Origin: Nonomuraea sp. NBC_00507
GTDB taxonomy: Bacteria; Actinomycetota; Actinomycetes; Streptosporangiales; Streptosporangiaceae
Assembly: GCF_036013525.1 (NCBI RefSeq)
Contig: NZ_CP107853.1
Coordinates: forward strand, 1,364,001-1,428,000
Length of the DNA stretch: 64,000 nucleotides
Reading direction: 5' to 3'
Below the pieces are notes generated by a model. It was given only the letters and a program-made list of their open reading frames with translations. It made no database searches and was not told the DNA's origin. Shown here piece after piece: positions 27,483 through 35,917 of the stretch. The position numbers were made by a program, and so were the translations under genes. Position 1 is the stretch's first letter, and each line of letters starts with the position of its first letter.

Positions 27483-28019
27483 TCATCCTCGCGCGGCTTG
27501 GGCGATGCGGTGGTTTTGAAGGACGGCGATGGCCTTACAGAGGCGGCCGGCCTTGGAGGGGCTGTAGCATAGCTTGTGGAGGATCTTCCAGCTCTTCAGT
27601 TGGGCGTTCGCGCGTTCGCCGGGCCCGCGAAGGCGGGCGTGGGAGCGATTGGCCCGCTTCTGGGACTCGGGCTTGTCCTTGCCCTGTACGGGGTGACGTG
27701 CCCCTTGATAGGCCTTGCCAGCGAGGGTGATGATCCCGGCCTGCTCCGGGGCGCGCAGGACGCCCCAGATTCGGGCGGCACTCAGATCATGGGTCTTGCC
27801 GGGTAGCGCTCCGGAGGTCCACAGGATGGTTCCGTCCGGTGTAGCGATGACCTGGACGTTCATCCCGTGCACGCGATGCTTGCCGAAGTAGGGCCGGTCG
27901 GCCTTGATCCTGTCGGTGCGGATCAGCGTGCCGTCCAGCACCAGGTAGTGCAGCCCGTCTCGCTTGGCCTTGCGCAGTGCCTGGCGGAGTTTGGGCGAGC
28001 GTGCCGACAGCAGCGTCAC
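27483..28019 (-). pseudogene. IS5-group (DDE_4 type) transposase, N-terminally truncated
   Basis: 178 residues containing the catalytic half of a DDE_4 transposase: YLVLDGTLIRTDR, HGMNVQVIATPDGTILW, LPGKTHDLSAARIWG, LAGKAYQGA, and RANRSHARLRGPGERANAQL. The usual N-terminal 80-100 residues with the HTH are missing, and the 5' end abuts the ThiF remnant at 28020. Terminal inverted repeats were not found. It probably caused or followed the truncation of both neighbours. Confidence 0.7.
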
Positions 28020-28330
28020 CGTCGTCTTCGACGTACATCTTCGCCCCAGCCGATGAGTCGTTCGAGGAACTCCGTCACGGCGAGTGCGGCAGCAAAGGTG
28101 GTAAACGCGACCATGGCCGGTGCTGGCTGATCAAGTCCGGGGACGTAGCCTTCGCAGCACGTTGTGTCCGTTCTGCCGCCTCCATCTCTTGGGCGCTTAC
28201 CATGAGCAGGTCGATGTCCTCCGTACAGAAGAGACACGCGATTCCGGGAGCCACGACGGTAAGCCGAGCCCGACCACCCAGCGCGTCAGCGTTGACAGTG
28301 TCGACAATGACACCGGTGTCGGCGATCACC
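28020..28330 (-). pseudogene. ThiF/E1-like adenylyltransferase C-terminal remnant, frameshifted
   Basis: Minus-strand frames read, in order, IADTGVIVDTVNADALGGRA, LTVVAPGIACLFC and EMEAAERTQRAA. After a frameshift near 28150 they continue GYVPGLDQPAPAMVAFTTFA and LAVTEFLERLIGWGED. This is the C-terminal pattern of ThiF-family E1-like enzymes (GG-R-V-PG--C--C, then GY-PG---PAPAV). The ATP-binding N-terminus is missing, and at about 28330 sequence homology switches to the oppositely oriented ImmA gene. In bacteria such E1-like proteins occur in sulfur-transfer and in ubiquitin-like or defence operons; what this one did cannot be said. Confidence 0.65.
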
Positions 28331-28786
28331 GTTCGCACGCCGAACGGTTTGGTCATCATCAACAACCCACAGCACAGCGCTGGTCGTCAGAACAGCAACA
28401 TCATCCACGAGTTGGCGTACCTCATCCTGAAACACAGGCCAGGCGCTAACCAGACGATCTACGGATCCATGCTGCGCGGCTTCGACGAAGTGCAAGAAGC
28501 CGAGGCCGCCCTTCTTGGAGAGGCCCTCCTCGTGCCACGCATCTCGCTCCAATGGACCGCGCGTCGGCAGATTGATCTTGCCATGACCGCACGCTGGCTC
28601 GGCGCTTCGGAAGACCTGGTCGATACCGCGCCAACGCCACTGGCGTCAAGCGACAGTACAGGGGCTGCATCGCAGGTTGACGAATATCTTCGCACGAGGC
28701 CCAAGGCCGAGAGAGGCGCGTCTCAACGTTCAACTCGACATCGGACGGTCTCGTTCGAAGGTTCGCCTGCTGTCGTTGTGGTTTGA
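28320..28786 (+). pseudogene. ImmA/IrrE-like metallopeptidase, N-terminally truncated and zinc site altered
   Basis: From about 28320 the plus frame encodes ITVRTPNGLVIINNPQHSAG, the active-site helix NIIHELAYLILKH, and EAEAALLGEALLVPR with the third-ligand Glu. This is the ImmA/IrrE (DUF955) family, which on mobile elements cleaves cognate XRE repressors. The upstream 100 residues are replaced by antisense ThiF sequence, so no natural start exists. The HExxH motif reads HELAY: the second zinc-binding His is Tyr (TAC for CAC). Both point to an inactive remnant. The C-terminal half is duplicated at 4021-4250. Confidence 0.65.
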
Positions 28787-28935
28787 TCTCTGTCACCTGG
28801 TGACAGGCGATCTTGGTGGCAAATTGATGGCAAACGATCAAAAGCCTGTCCCCTGATCTCCGGGAAACGACCTCTGAGCTGGGCACACTCTGTGGGGCTA
28901 CCAGGACTTGAACCTGGGACCTCTTCCTTATCAGC
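28560..28935. repeat. 376-bp repeat, copy B
   Basis: Same-orientation match to 4021-4396. It spans the C-terminal coding part of the ImmA-like gene, its downstream noncoding segment and the tRNA-Ile fragment. Copy B is better preserved in both the coding and tRNA parts, so it is closer to the original. Confidence 0.8.
28893..28934 (-). other. tRNA-Ile(GAT) 3' half: attachment site next to the integrase
   Basis: Minus strand: anticodon loop CTGATAA (anticodon GAT), stem GGAAG, AGGTC, T-arm CCAGG-TTCAAGT-CCTGG, acceptor TAGCCCCA. The D-arm and 5' acceptor are missing, so it is a fragment. It lies about 160 bp from the integrase start, the usual spacing of att sites in actinomycete integrative elements. 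The intact chromosomal tRNA-Ile gene is outside this window. Confidence 0.8.
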
Positions 28936-29092
28936 GATTCCAAAGCGTTCAATCATTGTGGCGATACACGGGACTCGTCCTTAAACTAGCAGGTAGATGC
29001 GATGATTCGATGACATCGAGTTTCATGAGATGTCAGTCGATGCCGCCAAGTCTGCTAACAAGCTACTAACAAACGATCATGGGAGGAGAGGA

Positions 29093-30442
29093 GTGGGCTA
29101 TTCCTTCAAGCGAATGGGCCGCAATGGCAAGCCTCGCTACACGGCCTGTTACCAAGATCTCAAAGGCAACATTATCTCGGCCGGGACCTTCTCCAATAAG
29201 AAGGAAGCCGACAAGGCATGGCAGAAGGCCGAAGCAGAAGTCGCCAAGGGCCGCCACTGGGACGCGAAGCGTGGACGGCAGACCTTCCGGACCTATGTCG
29301 AGAATGTCTGGCTGCCCAATCATGAGATGGAAGCAACGACCCGTGAGAGCTACACCTACGCAATCAGGAAGCACCTAATCCCGGAGTTCGGGTCGATGCG
29401 AATGATCGACATCATGCCCGAGCACGTGCGCGCGTGGATCGCCAAGATGAAGAAGGCCGGCGTCAAGCCCCCGACGATCCAGAAGGCAAAGATCATTCTC
29501 AGTGCCATCTTCACCACCGCGCTGAACGACCAGGTCACCTTCCTCCACCCGTGCAAAGGTGTGAAGTCACCTCCAGTGCCTGCAAAGCCGCGGACGATCA
29601 TCTCTCCCGAGCAGTTCGACAAGCTGTACGACGCCTTGCCCGACAGCGACGCACAACTCCTCGCGGAGACCGACATCGAGACCGGGCTGCGCTGGGGAGA
29701 GCTCACAGAACTGCGGGTGAAGGATCTCAACCGCGATTCCCGGATCCTCACCATCTCTCGTGCCGTCGTCGAACTGACGCCGGAGCACCATCCGGAAGGC
29801 GCACGCTTCCTCGTCAAGGAGTATCCCAAGGACGGGGAATTCAGGCGCTTTAAACTAACCGCGCAGCTCATGGCCAAACTGAACGCCCACATTGGCGCCA
29901 AGGGGCTCGATCAGGAAGATCTCCTCTTCACGTGGAACGTCGATGCCCCGCGAGCGAAGCGTCGCGTGCTTCCCGAGCCCAGCGAGCTGGGACTGACGGA
30001 GCCTAACACCAAGGGCAGGCGCTACCGGCACGGCACTCTCATGGGCTACAACATCGGCAAGTGCCGCTGCGACCACTGCCGCGCCGCGCTCGCCGCCTAC
30101 CGGGCAGAGCGCCGCGCCGCGCAGGGGAAGGACAGCCCTCGCAAGCCCCGTCGTGTGCGTGACACGGACGGTCACATCCCTGCCGAGGCGTTCCGCAACC
30201 AGATTTGGAAGCCTGCCCTAGCCGCCGCAGATCTCAAGGTGCACGTACGCATTCACGATCTCCGTCACGCACATGCCTCGTGGCTGCTGTCCGGGGGCGC
30301 CGATCTTCAGGTCGTGAAGGAGCGCCTCGGTCACGCCTCCATCGCCACCACGGAGAAGTACCTGCACACCCTGGACGACGCGGATGAGACCGCACTCGAC
30401 GCCTTCACCAAGATCCGAAACCGCAGGAGGAAGGCGTCCTGA
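29093..30442 (+). CDS. int: tyrosine-recombinase integrase with Cys-rich insert
   Basis: 449-residue site-specific recombinase that would integrate and excise an element at tRNA-Ile. N-terminal arm-binding domain ([20 protein letters not shown]), SAM-like core-binding domain about 70-165, catalytic domain with Arg200 (TGLRWGEL), His388-x-x-Arg391-His392 (HDLRHAHAS), His414 (LGHAS) and nucleophile Tyr423 (EKYLHTL). Between catalytic boxes sits an insert with CRCDHC (residues 324-329), probably zinc-binding. I start at GTG 29093 because GGAGGAGAGG immediately precedes it; an ATG at 29030 would add 21 residues without a good site. The upstream leader has CTAACAA repeats that could be arm sites. 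A strong hairpin follows, then the DUF2637 gene. All catalytic residues are intact. Confidence 0.92.
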   Translation: MGYSFKRMGRNGKPRYTACYQDLKGNIISAGTFSNKKEADKAWQKAEAEVAKGRHWDAKRGRQTFRTYVENVWLPNHEMEATTRESYTYAIRKHLIPEFGSMRMIDIMPEHVRAWIAKMKKAGVKPPTIQKAKIILSAIFTTALNDQVTFLHPCKGVKSPPVPAKPRTIISPEQFDKLYDALPDSDAQLLAETDIETGLRWGELTELRVKDLNRDSRILTISRAVVELTPEHHPEGARFLVKEYPKDGEFRRFKLTAQLMAKLNAHIGAKGLDQEDLLFTWNVDAPRAKRRVLPEPSELGLTEPNTKGRRYRHGTLMGYNIGKCRCDHCRAALAAYRAERRAAQGKDSPRKPRRVRDTDGHIPAEAFRNQIWKPALAAADLKVHVRIHDLRHAHASWLLSGGADLQVVKERLGHASIATTEKYLHTLDDADETALDAFTKIRNRRRKAS

Positions 30443-30451
30443 CGCCAGAAC

Positions 30452-30487
30452 GGGCTTGTCCGCGTGCTGGAACACCCGGACAAGCCC
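30452..30487 (+). terminator. hairpin after int
   Basis: Perfect 11-bp inverted repeat GGGCTTGTCCG (30452-30462) / CGGACAAGCCC (30477-30487) with a 14-base loop, starting 10 bases after the integrase stop. It is followed by TTGAACC rather than a T tract. It may terminate int or attenuate read-through into the DUF2637 gene. Confidence 0.6.
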
Positions 30488-30523
30488 TTGAACCTGGACC
30501 CTGATAAGGAGGGCCAAGGCTCC

Positions 30524-31213
30524 ATGAAGAACAGTACGCGGTGCACCTGCGTAACCCATCGTCAGCGATCAGATCGGACGGTCCGCTGGCTCACCACCAT
30601 CACCGTGGTCCTGCTCGCGGTCATCGCCGCCGCGGTCAGCTACCGCCATCTCCACATGCTGGCCGTACAGCACGGCGAGACCACCTGGTCAGCCTCTCTC
30701 CTGCCCCTGTCCGTAGACGGCATGATCCTCGCCGCTTCTCTTTCCCTGCTCGCCGACTCCCGACGCGGCAAGCGTGGAGGGTTACTGCCGTGGCTGCTCC
30801 TCATCCTTGGCAGCCTCGCGAGCGTGGCCGCCAACATCGCCGTCGCCCATCCATCAGCGATCGGTCGCGTTGTCGCCGCGTGGCCAGCCATCGCCCTGAT
30901 CGGCGGCCTGGAGATGATCTTTAGGCAGATACGCCAAGCCGCCTCTCGCTCAGTCGGAGACGTGTCCGAGCATGGCGGTCCTCCACAGCCTGTGGATGAC
31001 GAAGGCTCGGTCACGTCGATTCCGCGAAAGCAGACCCGCAGAGGCCGAGCACTCCAGCAAGAAGCCTGGCAGTGGGCTCTGACGCACTGCCAGGCCGATG
31101 GCTCTCTCCCACACTCGGCCGACCTCGCCCGACGGTTCCAGCGCAGCACCCGATGGGCACGCCTGGTCAAGGAGCACGGGACGAAGGGAGCGTACGCCGC
31201 CGAACCATCCTGA
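30524..31213 (+). CDS. DUF2637 (SpdB-like) membrane protein
   Basis: 229 residues. Four hydrophobic helices span about 22-135 with the DUF2637 signature (SVDGMILAASLSLLADSRR, AANIAVAHPS). A polar linker leads to a C-terminal segment resembling a small DNA-binding domain (QEAWQWALTHCQADGSLPHS, RRFQRSTRWARLVKEHG). In actinomycete integrative elements these proteins are near-universal accessories; SpdB homologues act in intramycelial spread of transferred DNA. ATG 30524 is preceded by AAGGAGG. A paralogue lies at 19633, frameshifted, so at least two related elements have contributed. No FtsK/TraB-like translocase or replication gene is present, so this element is incomplete. Confidence 0.8.
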   Translation: MKNSTRCTCVTHRQRSDRTVRWLTTITVVLLAVIAAAVSYRHLHMLAVQHGETTWSASLLPLSVDGMILAASLSLLADSRRGKRGGLLPWLLLILGSLASVAANIAVAHPSAIGRVVAAWPAIALIGGLEMIFRQIRQAASRSVGDVSEHGGPPQPVDDEGSVTSIPRKQTRRGRALQQEAWQWALTHCQADGSLPHSADLARRFQRSTRWARLVKEHGTKGAYAAEPS

Positions 31214-31603
31214 ACCTCAACCGCACCCACGGCTACCCGCCTCGGCCTGATCAGCACAGGCGTTCGCGGCTGGTGCGTCCGCCGGAGTTGCACGGCCCGA
31301 CCGGCAGCAAGTTGACGCTCTGCTCGGGAGCGACGGGGCAGGACGGCATCGGAGCGAAACGGCACGCCGTCCTTGCGCAGCCGCTCGACGTGCTCCATCG
31401 AGGCCACCGGCTCCAGCGGGGTCACGGTCCAAACGGTGACAGGGCGTTCCGCCGGTTCGCCCCCTACTCGCCGGAAATGGTCCGGCCCGGCATCGTCCTG
31501 TTCGACGCGTGGGACCAATCACCTGCGGTACAGGGACTCCTGCACGAGTGCTGGCCGTGCTACTCCCCAGCACCCAGAAGTCCAATCGCACTGACATGAG
31601 GCG
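31214..31603 (-). pseudogene. possible degraded element gene
   Basis: Minus strand from ATG 31597 begins MSVRLDFWVLG, and a different frame continues with a well-composed stretch (VTVWTVTPLEPVASMEHVER, then LRKDGVPFRSDAVLP). Taken together these suggest a small gene broken by frameshift. I do not recognise the family. Otherwise nothing is seen in this gap. Confidence 0.3.
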
Positions 31604-31750
31604 CTACCTTACGTCGTAGCTGCCGTCAGCAGCTCGGCGGCGGACGAAGTACTCGCCGTCTTCGGCGCACAGGACGAACTCCTCGTAGCAGGAGGTTTCG
31701 ATCACCCACAACAGCGGGCCGCTGGGGATGTAGGGCTGCCAGTGGCGCAT
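31604..31750 (-). CDS. 48-residue protein of unknown function
   Basis: ATG 31750 is preceded by AAAGGTGA and encodes MRHWQPYIPSGPLLWVIETS, then CYEEFVLCAEDGEYFVRRRA and ADGSYDVR. Rich in aromatic residues, with two cysteines, no signal peptide and no membrane segment. Composition and RBS argue for a real small protein. It sits in the integrative-element module with int and DUF2637 and may be a small element accessory. I cannot assign a function. Confidence 0.55.
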   Translation of the reverse strand: MRHWQPYIPSGPLLWVIETSCYEEFVLCAEDGEYFVRRRAADGSYDVR

Positions 31751-31859
31751 GTCGGATCACCTTTGGGGCGCGGCGGCGAGCCGCGTGGGATTGGGGGTTC
31801 ACCGCCGCGCCTGTCACGGTTCCCGAGGGGTTCAGGGGTCGCGCCTGCGCCCTTCCGGG

Positions 31860-32260
31860 AGGTCCTTGGAGAGCTGTCCTAGAGGGCCACGCCGCGCTTG
31901 CGAAGCGCGGTGCCGGGCAGGCGCAGGGTGCCGGCGTCGAGGTTACTGCGGTCACGCACGGCGAACGCGTCCTCGGCGTCGTCGATCGGCGTCGCGCTGT
32001 GCCGCTTCACGCCGGGCAGCACCAAGTACGGCGAGCGCTTCCCCGCCTCCAAGCCCCTGCGGAACACCTACCGTAAGGTCGGCAGCCGCAAGGCCCAGTA
32101 CCGGGTATGGGCCGGCGAGTGCTTCGACATGAAGACCCAGAAGCGCTACAAGAAGTTCACCCAGCGCGAGTGGTACCTGCCCCAGTCCAAGATCCTCATC
32201 GCCGACGGCTGGAGCATCCCCGGCCTGGAGAAGATCATCGCCAGCGCCTCCTGGAAGTAA
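31860..32260 (+). pseudogene. remnant: C-terminal part of an unknown protein
   Basis: From about 31990 to the TAA at 32258-32260 the plus frame has typical codon use and encodes TKYGERFPASKPLRNTYRKV through EWYLPQSKILIADGWSIPGL to SASWK. The only upstream start is a TTG with no RBS in sequence of different character, so the N-terminus is probably lost. An antisense stretch (31879-32067) reads AFAVRDRSNLDAGTLRLPGT, which may be another remnant joined at about 32040. Bases 32261-32540 show no gene. Confidence 0.35.
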
Positions 32261-32543
32261 CACCGACGAGTCGCCGCGGGACCACCGGTGGGCCGGGTCG
32301 TTCGGCTTCACCGACACGCCCGCCACCATCGGCGGGCGTACATACATCCCCAAGGGGCCAGCGACAGCGCGCACATCCCGGCACAGGCCAGTCAAGCCAT
32401 CGCCGTCCAGGGCCGATCAGGCCAGACCGGAATCAGCGGCGAAACGCGCCAGGTCAGAGTCCACCGGATCCCACTGATCAGTCGGTAGGCTGGTGCTTTC
32501 ATGCTCGTCAGCCCCCGTCGCTAAAGTGCGGCCGGAAGCGGGG

Positions 32544-32560
32544 TGTCACTTGAAGTGACA
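32544..32560. promoter_or_regulatory. perfect palindrome upstream of the SARP gene
   Basis: TGTCACTT-G-AAGTGACA: 8-bp arms around one base, 60 bp before the preferred start of the AfsR-like gene. A GTG inside it (32543) is in frame but is more likely part of an operator than a start. Which protein binds it is unknown. Confidence 0.45.
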
Positions 32561-32620
32561 AGCTCGGCGAAGCCACCGAAACCCGTGAATCATCGAGGCC
32601 AGTTCGAGGATCGGGTTTCG

Positions 32621-35578
32621 ATGTGGTCGCGGCCATTTTGGTGGCGAGGGCAGAGGACGTGCGATAAACCTGATGTCGTGGACATTGGCAGGGGTCTGCG
32701 GTTCAGTGTTCTGGGGCCGCTGCGGGTGGTCGACACCGACGGGCCCATTGCGATTACCGCGGGGAAACAACGGGTGGTTTTGGCTACCCTTCTCCTCCAC
32801 GCCGGACAAGAGATCTCCTACGACCAGCTGACGGATCGCGTCTGGCATCACGACGCTCCCGCCGACGCGCGTGGCGCGCTGTACACACACGTGACGCGGT
32901 TACGCCGGGTGATGGGCGACCAGGGACAGGGGCCCCAGCTGGTTCGTACGCATGAGCATGGCTACGTCATCGACGTCGAACACGACTGTTTGGATCTGAG
33001 CCGGTTTCGTCGGCTCGTCCAGGATGCCGAACGGGCAGCCAGAGAAAGCGATCTTCCCGGGGAGGCGGACCTGCTCGGGCGGGCGCTGAAGCTGTGGCAG
33101 GACCCAGTTCTAGCCAACGTGCCTTCGGAGGTGGTGCACCGCGACGACGTCCCGCGGCTGGCTGAGGAGCGGGAGCGCACGCTGGAGCGCTGGTTCGACG
33201 TCAATCTGATGCTTGGCCGCCACGGTGAGATCATCGGAGATCTGCTGGTGGCGGCGGACACGCACCCCCTGCGCGAAGGATTGCGGGCCCAGCTGATGCT
33301 GGCGCTGTACCGGTCCGGCCGGCAGGCCGAAGCCCTCAAGACCTACCACAACATGGTGACGCTCCTGCGCGAGGAGCTTGGCGTGGATCCGGGCAAAGAG
33401 CTGCGGGCGTTGCAGCACGCCATCCTGAACGACGACCCTGACCTAGCCGCACCCGAACCGGGAACCAGCCCAGGGGTGGACTCGGGGGAACTGCGCCAGG
33501 GCATGCTTGCGGCGGACCCGGCGCTCACTGTTTCTGTGGCAAACGCGCGGGTGGTTCCCCGGCAGTTGCCCGCTCCACCCGCGCTGTTTGTCGGGCGTCG
33601 GGACGAACTGGCACTACTGGACGACATCAGTGCCGAGAGCGGCCCTGTGGTGATCTCGGCCATCGCCGGCAGCGGCGGCATGGGCAAGACCTGGCTGGCG
33701 CTGCACTGGGCACACCGGAACATTGACCGGTTCCCGGACGGACAGCTGTTCGTGGATCTGCGCGGGTTCAGCCCGGAGGGGGCACCGATGGACCCGGAGG
33801 TCGCGGTGCGGGGATTCCTCGACGCGCTCGGTGTCGCTCGCGACCGGGTGCCGGATCAGCCGCACGCCCAGGCGTCGCTGTTTCGTAGTCTGGTGGCGAA
33901 CAAGCAGATGCTGATGGTGCTGGACAACGCCGTGGACGCCGCCCAGGTCGAGCCACTACTGCCAGGAAGTGGGACGTGCGCGGTCGTGATGACGAGCCGT
34001 AGGTGGCTCTCCGGCGTGACGACCCGGTACGGCGCCCGCCATCTCGCACTCGACATACTCTCCGACGACGAGGCACGCACGCTGCTGACCCGCAGGATTG
34101 GCGCCGAGCGGGTGGCCGCCGAGAGCGAGGCCACGGAAGAATTGATCGCGCTGTGCAAGGGTTTTCCACTCGCGTTGAGCATCATCAGCGCTCGAGCGGC
34201 AACCCAATCGCACCGTTCATTGATGGGGCTGGTCGCCGAATTGCACGATGAAGGACTCGACGCGCTCGACGACAGCGACCCCTCGGCCAGCTTGCCGGCC
34301 GTCCTGTCATGGTCGCTGCGGGCGCTCAGCGCCGAGCAGGTGAAGGTGCTGACCTTGCTGTCGATCGCGCCCGGCCCTGACATCAGCCAGCACGCCGCCG
34401 CCAGCCTCACTGGGCTGGAACTCGGAAGAGTCCGGACAGCCCTACGCTATCTTGAACACGCATCACTGCTCAGCCAGGATGGGCACGGCCGGTACCGGAT
34501 GCACGATCTGATCCGCCGCTACGCCGCCTTGAACGCGCCGGCGGACACCACGGCGTTGCGACGAGTAGTCGGCTTCTACCTGCACATGGCAAGGGCGGCC
34601 GACAAGCTGATCGATCCGAACGGCCCAGTCATCGGGCTCGACCCACCCGCGCCTGGCACTTATATCGCTCCGCTCCACGACGTCGCGGCGGCGTTGTCGT
34701 GGTTCGAGACCGATTACCTCTGCCTGCTCGCCGCCCAGCACGCAGCCGCGGAACACGGTATGCACGGCTCCGTGTGGGGAATTGCCTGGTGTTTGAACAC
34801 CTACCAGGAGAGGCGTGGACATCTCCACGACCAGCTCGCAGTCCTGCGGACCGGCCTGGCCGCAGCCATTCACCAGGGGGACCCGGAGGCCGAAACCAGC
34901 ATGGGGAGACTCCTCGGGAACGTGTCCGCCAAGCTGGGCCTGCACGCCCAGGCGATCGACCACCTGCACCATGCGCTGGCGCTGACCGGCAAGACCGGCA
35001 ACCGCCTCGACGAGGCTCGCACCCACCGCGCGATCGCGGTGGCCTGGATGCGCCAGGAGAATTACGAGTTGGCGCTCGATCACGTCACCCGAGCACAACA
35101 GATCTACCGTGCCCTCGACGAGCCGGTCTGGGAGGGCCATGCACTCAACGACATGTCGTGGTACGCCGCGAAACTCGGTCGCTACGACGTGGCCCGTGAG
35201 ACCGTCGAGGCCGCGCTGCTGTTGGCCCGCCGCACAAGGGACCGTCCCAGCGAGGCGAACGTGCTTGACACTCTGGGATACGTCCACCACCTCAGGGGCA
35301 ACCATACCCAGGCGGTTCAGTGCTACCGCGATGCACTGGAGCTCCTCACCGAAATCGGCAGCCACTACTTCGCTGCCAACACGCTGGAGCGGCTCGGAGA
35401 CACGTATGCCACCCTCGGCAGCCACGGCGAGGCCCGAGCGGCGTGGCAGCGGGCGATCGCGATGTACCAGACCCAGAGCCGCGCGGAGGACGCCGCCCGC
35501 GTCCAGAAACGGTTCGAGGAATCGAGTCCGGCCGCACCTGGGGATTCGGACGCGATCGCGGAACTCCCGCGGTCATGA
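32621..35578 (+). CDS. AfsR-like SARP regulator with NB-ARC and TPR domains
   Basis: 985 residues. Winged helix from about residue 24 (LRFSVLGPLRVV), BTAD about 125-270, NB-ARC with a glycine-rich Walker A (AGSGGMGKTWLAL) and MLMVLDN Walker B, winged-helix linker (YRMHDLIRRYAAL), and TPRs to the C-terminus (EGHALNDMSWYAAKLGRYDV). Same architecture as the gene at 362-3238, but not a close copy. ATG 32621 with GAGGA 10 bp upstream is preferred over GTG 32543, which lies in a palindrome. Its stop overlaps the start of a small secreted peptide gene (ATGA), so both are co-translated. Probably an ATP-dependent activator; the target is unknown, the peptide gene being the nearest candidate. Confidence 0.88.
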   Translation: MWSRPFWWRGQRTCDKPDVVDIGRGLRFSVLGPLRVVDTDGPIAITAGKQRVVLATLLLHAGQEISYDQLTDRVWHHDAPADARGALYTHVTRLRRVMGDQGQGPQLVRTHEHGYVIDVEHDCLDLSRFRRLVQDAERAARESDLPGEADLLGRALKLWQDPVLANVPSEVVHRDDVPRLAEERERTLERWFDVNLMLGRHGEIIGDLLVAADTHPLREGLRAQLMLALYRSGRQAEALKTYHNMVTLLREELGVDPGKELRALQHAILNDDPDLAAPEPGTSPGVDSGELRQGMLAADPALTVSVANARVVPRQLPAPPALFVGRRDELALLDDISAESGPVVISAIAGSGGMGKTWLALHWAHRNIDRFPDGQLFVDLRGFSPEGAPMDPEVAVRGFLDALGVARDRVPDQPHAQASLFRSLVANKQMLMVLDNAVDAAQVEPLLPGSGTCAVVMTSRRWLSGVTTRYGARHLALDILSDDEARTLLTRRIGAERVAAESEATEELIALCKGFPLALSIISARAATQSHRSLMGLVAELHDEGLDALDDSDPSASLPAVLSWSLRALSAEQVKVLTLLSIAPGPDISQHAAASLTGLELGRVRTALRYLEHASLLSQDGHGRYRMHDLIRRYAALNAPADTTALRRVVGFYLHMARAADKLIDPNGPVIGLDPPAPGTYIAPLHDVAAALSWFETDYLCLLAAQHAAAEHGMHGSVWGIAWCLNTYQERRGHLHDQLAVLRTGLAAAIHQGDPEAETSMGRLLGNVSAKLGLHAQAIDHLHHALALTGKTGNRLDEARTHRAIAVAWMRQENYELALDHVTRAQQIYRALDEPVWEGHALNDMSWYAAKLGRYDVARETVEAALLLARRTRDRPSEANVLDTLGYVHHLRGNHTQAVQCYRDALELLTEIGSHYFAANTLERLGDTYATLGSHGEARAAWQRAIAMYQTQSRAEDAARVQKRFEESSPAAPGDSDAIAELPRS

Positions 35579-35814
35579 CGAAACGATCACGGCGGGTGCC
35601 GGCCATTTCGGTGCCGTCGATGCCCATGGTCGCGGTGGCCGGAATGCTACGCGTCGGACTTGCGTCTGCCGCGCCTGCATGGTCGGGACACTTTCCGAAC
35701 GAGACGGCGGCCCTGGAGTGTGTACAGGGCCTTGATGAGCCTGGACTCCACCGGCATGGGCCGCAAAGATGTGTCGACGACGGCCCAATCCTGGATTCAC
35801 CCGTCGGTCGATAA
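35575..35814 (+). CDS. small secreted peptide translationally coupled to SARP
   Basis: 79 residues. The ATG at 35575 overlaps the SARP stop (ATGA), a strong sign of coupled translation. The N-terminus MTKRSRRVPAISVPSMPMVA, then VAGMLRVGLASAAPA, looks like a signal peptide with an AxA-type cleavage site. The remainder is hydrophilic with two cysteines (ECVQG, RCVDD) and no known family. A small secreted two-cysteine peptide also neighbours the other AfsR-like gene at 3244. The hydrophobic core is interrupted by prolines, so export is likely but not certain. Bases 35815-35917 are intergenic. Confidence 0.5.
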   Translation: MTKRSRRVPAISVPSMPMVAVAGMLRVGLASAAPAWSGHFPNETAALECVQGLDEPGLHRHGPQRCVDDGPILDSPVGR

Positions 35815-35917
35815 GATGGACCATGCGCTGGAAAGCGCCCTGGAACGCCTTTCAGTCTCCTTCGAAGGAGGCCTGACCCCAGCCAACCTCTGACCATTTC
35901 AACACCAAGATCAGCCG

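Noticed and set aside
28120..28449. Plus-strand 109-codon frame overlapping the ImmA remnant
   Set aside because: Its composition is unlike any family and it is explained by antisense ThiF sequence joined to ImmA sequence.
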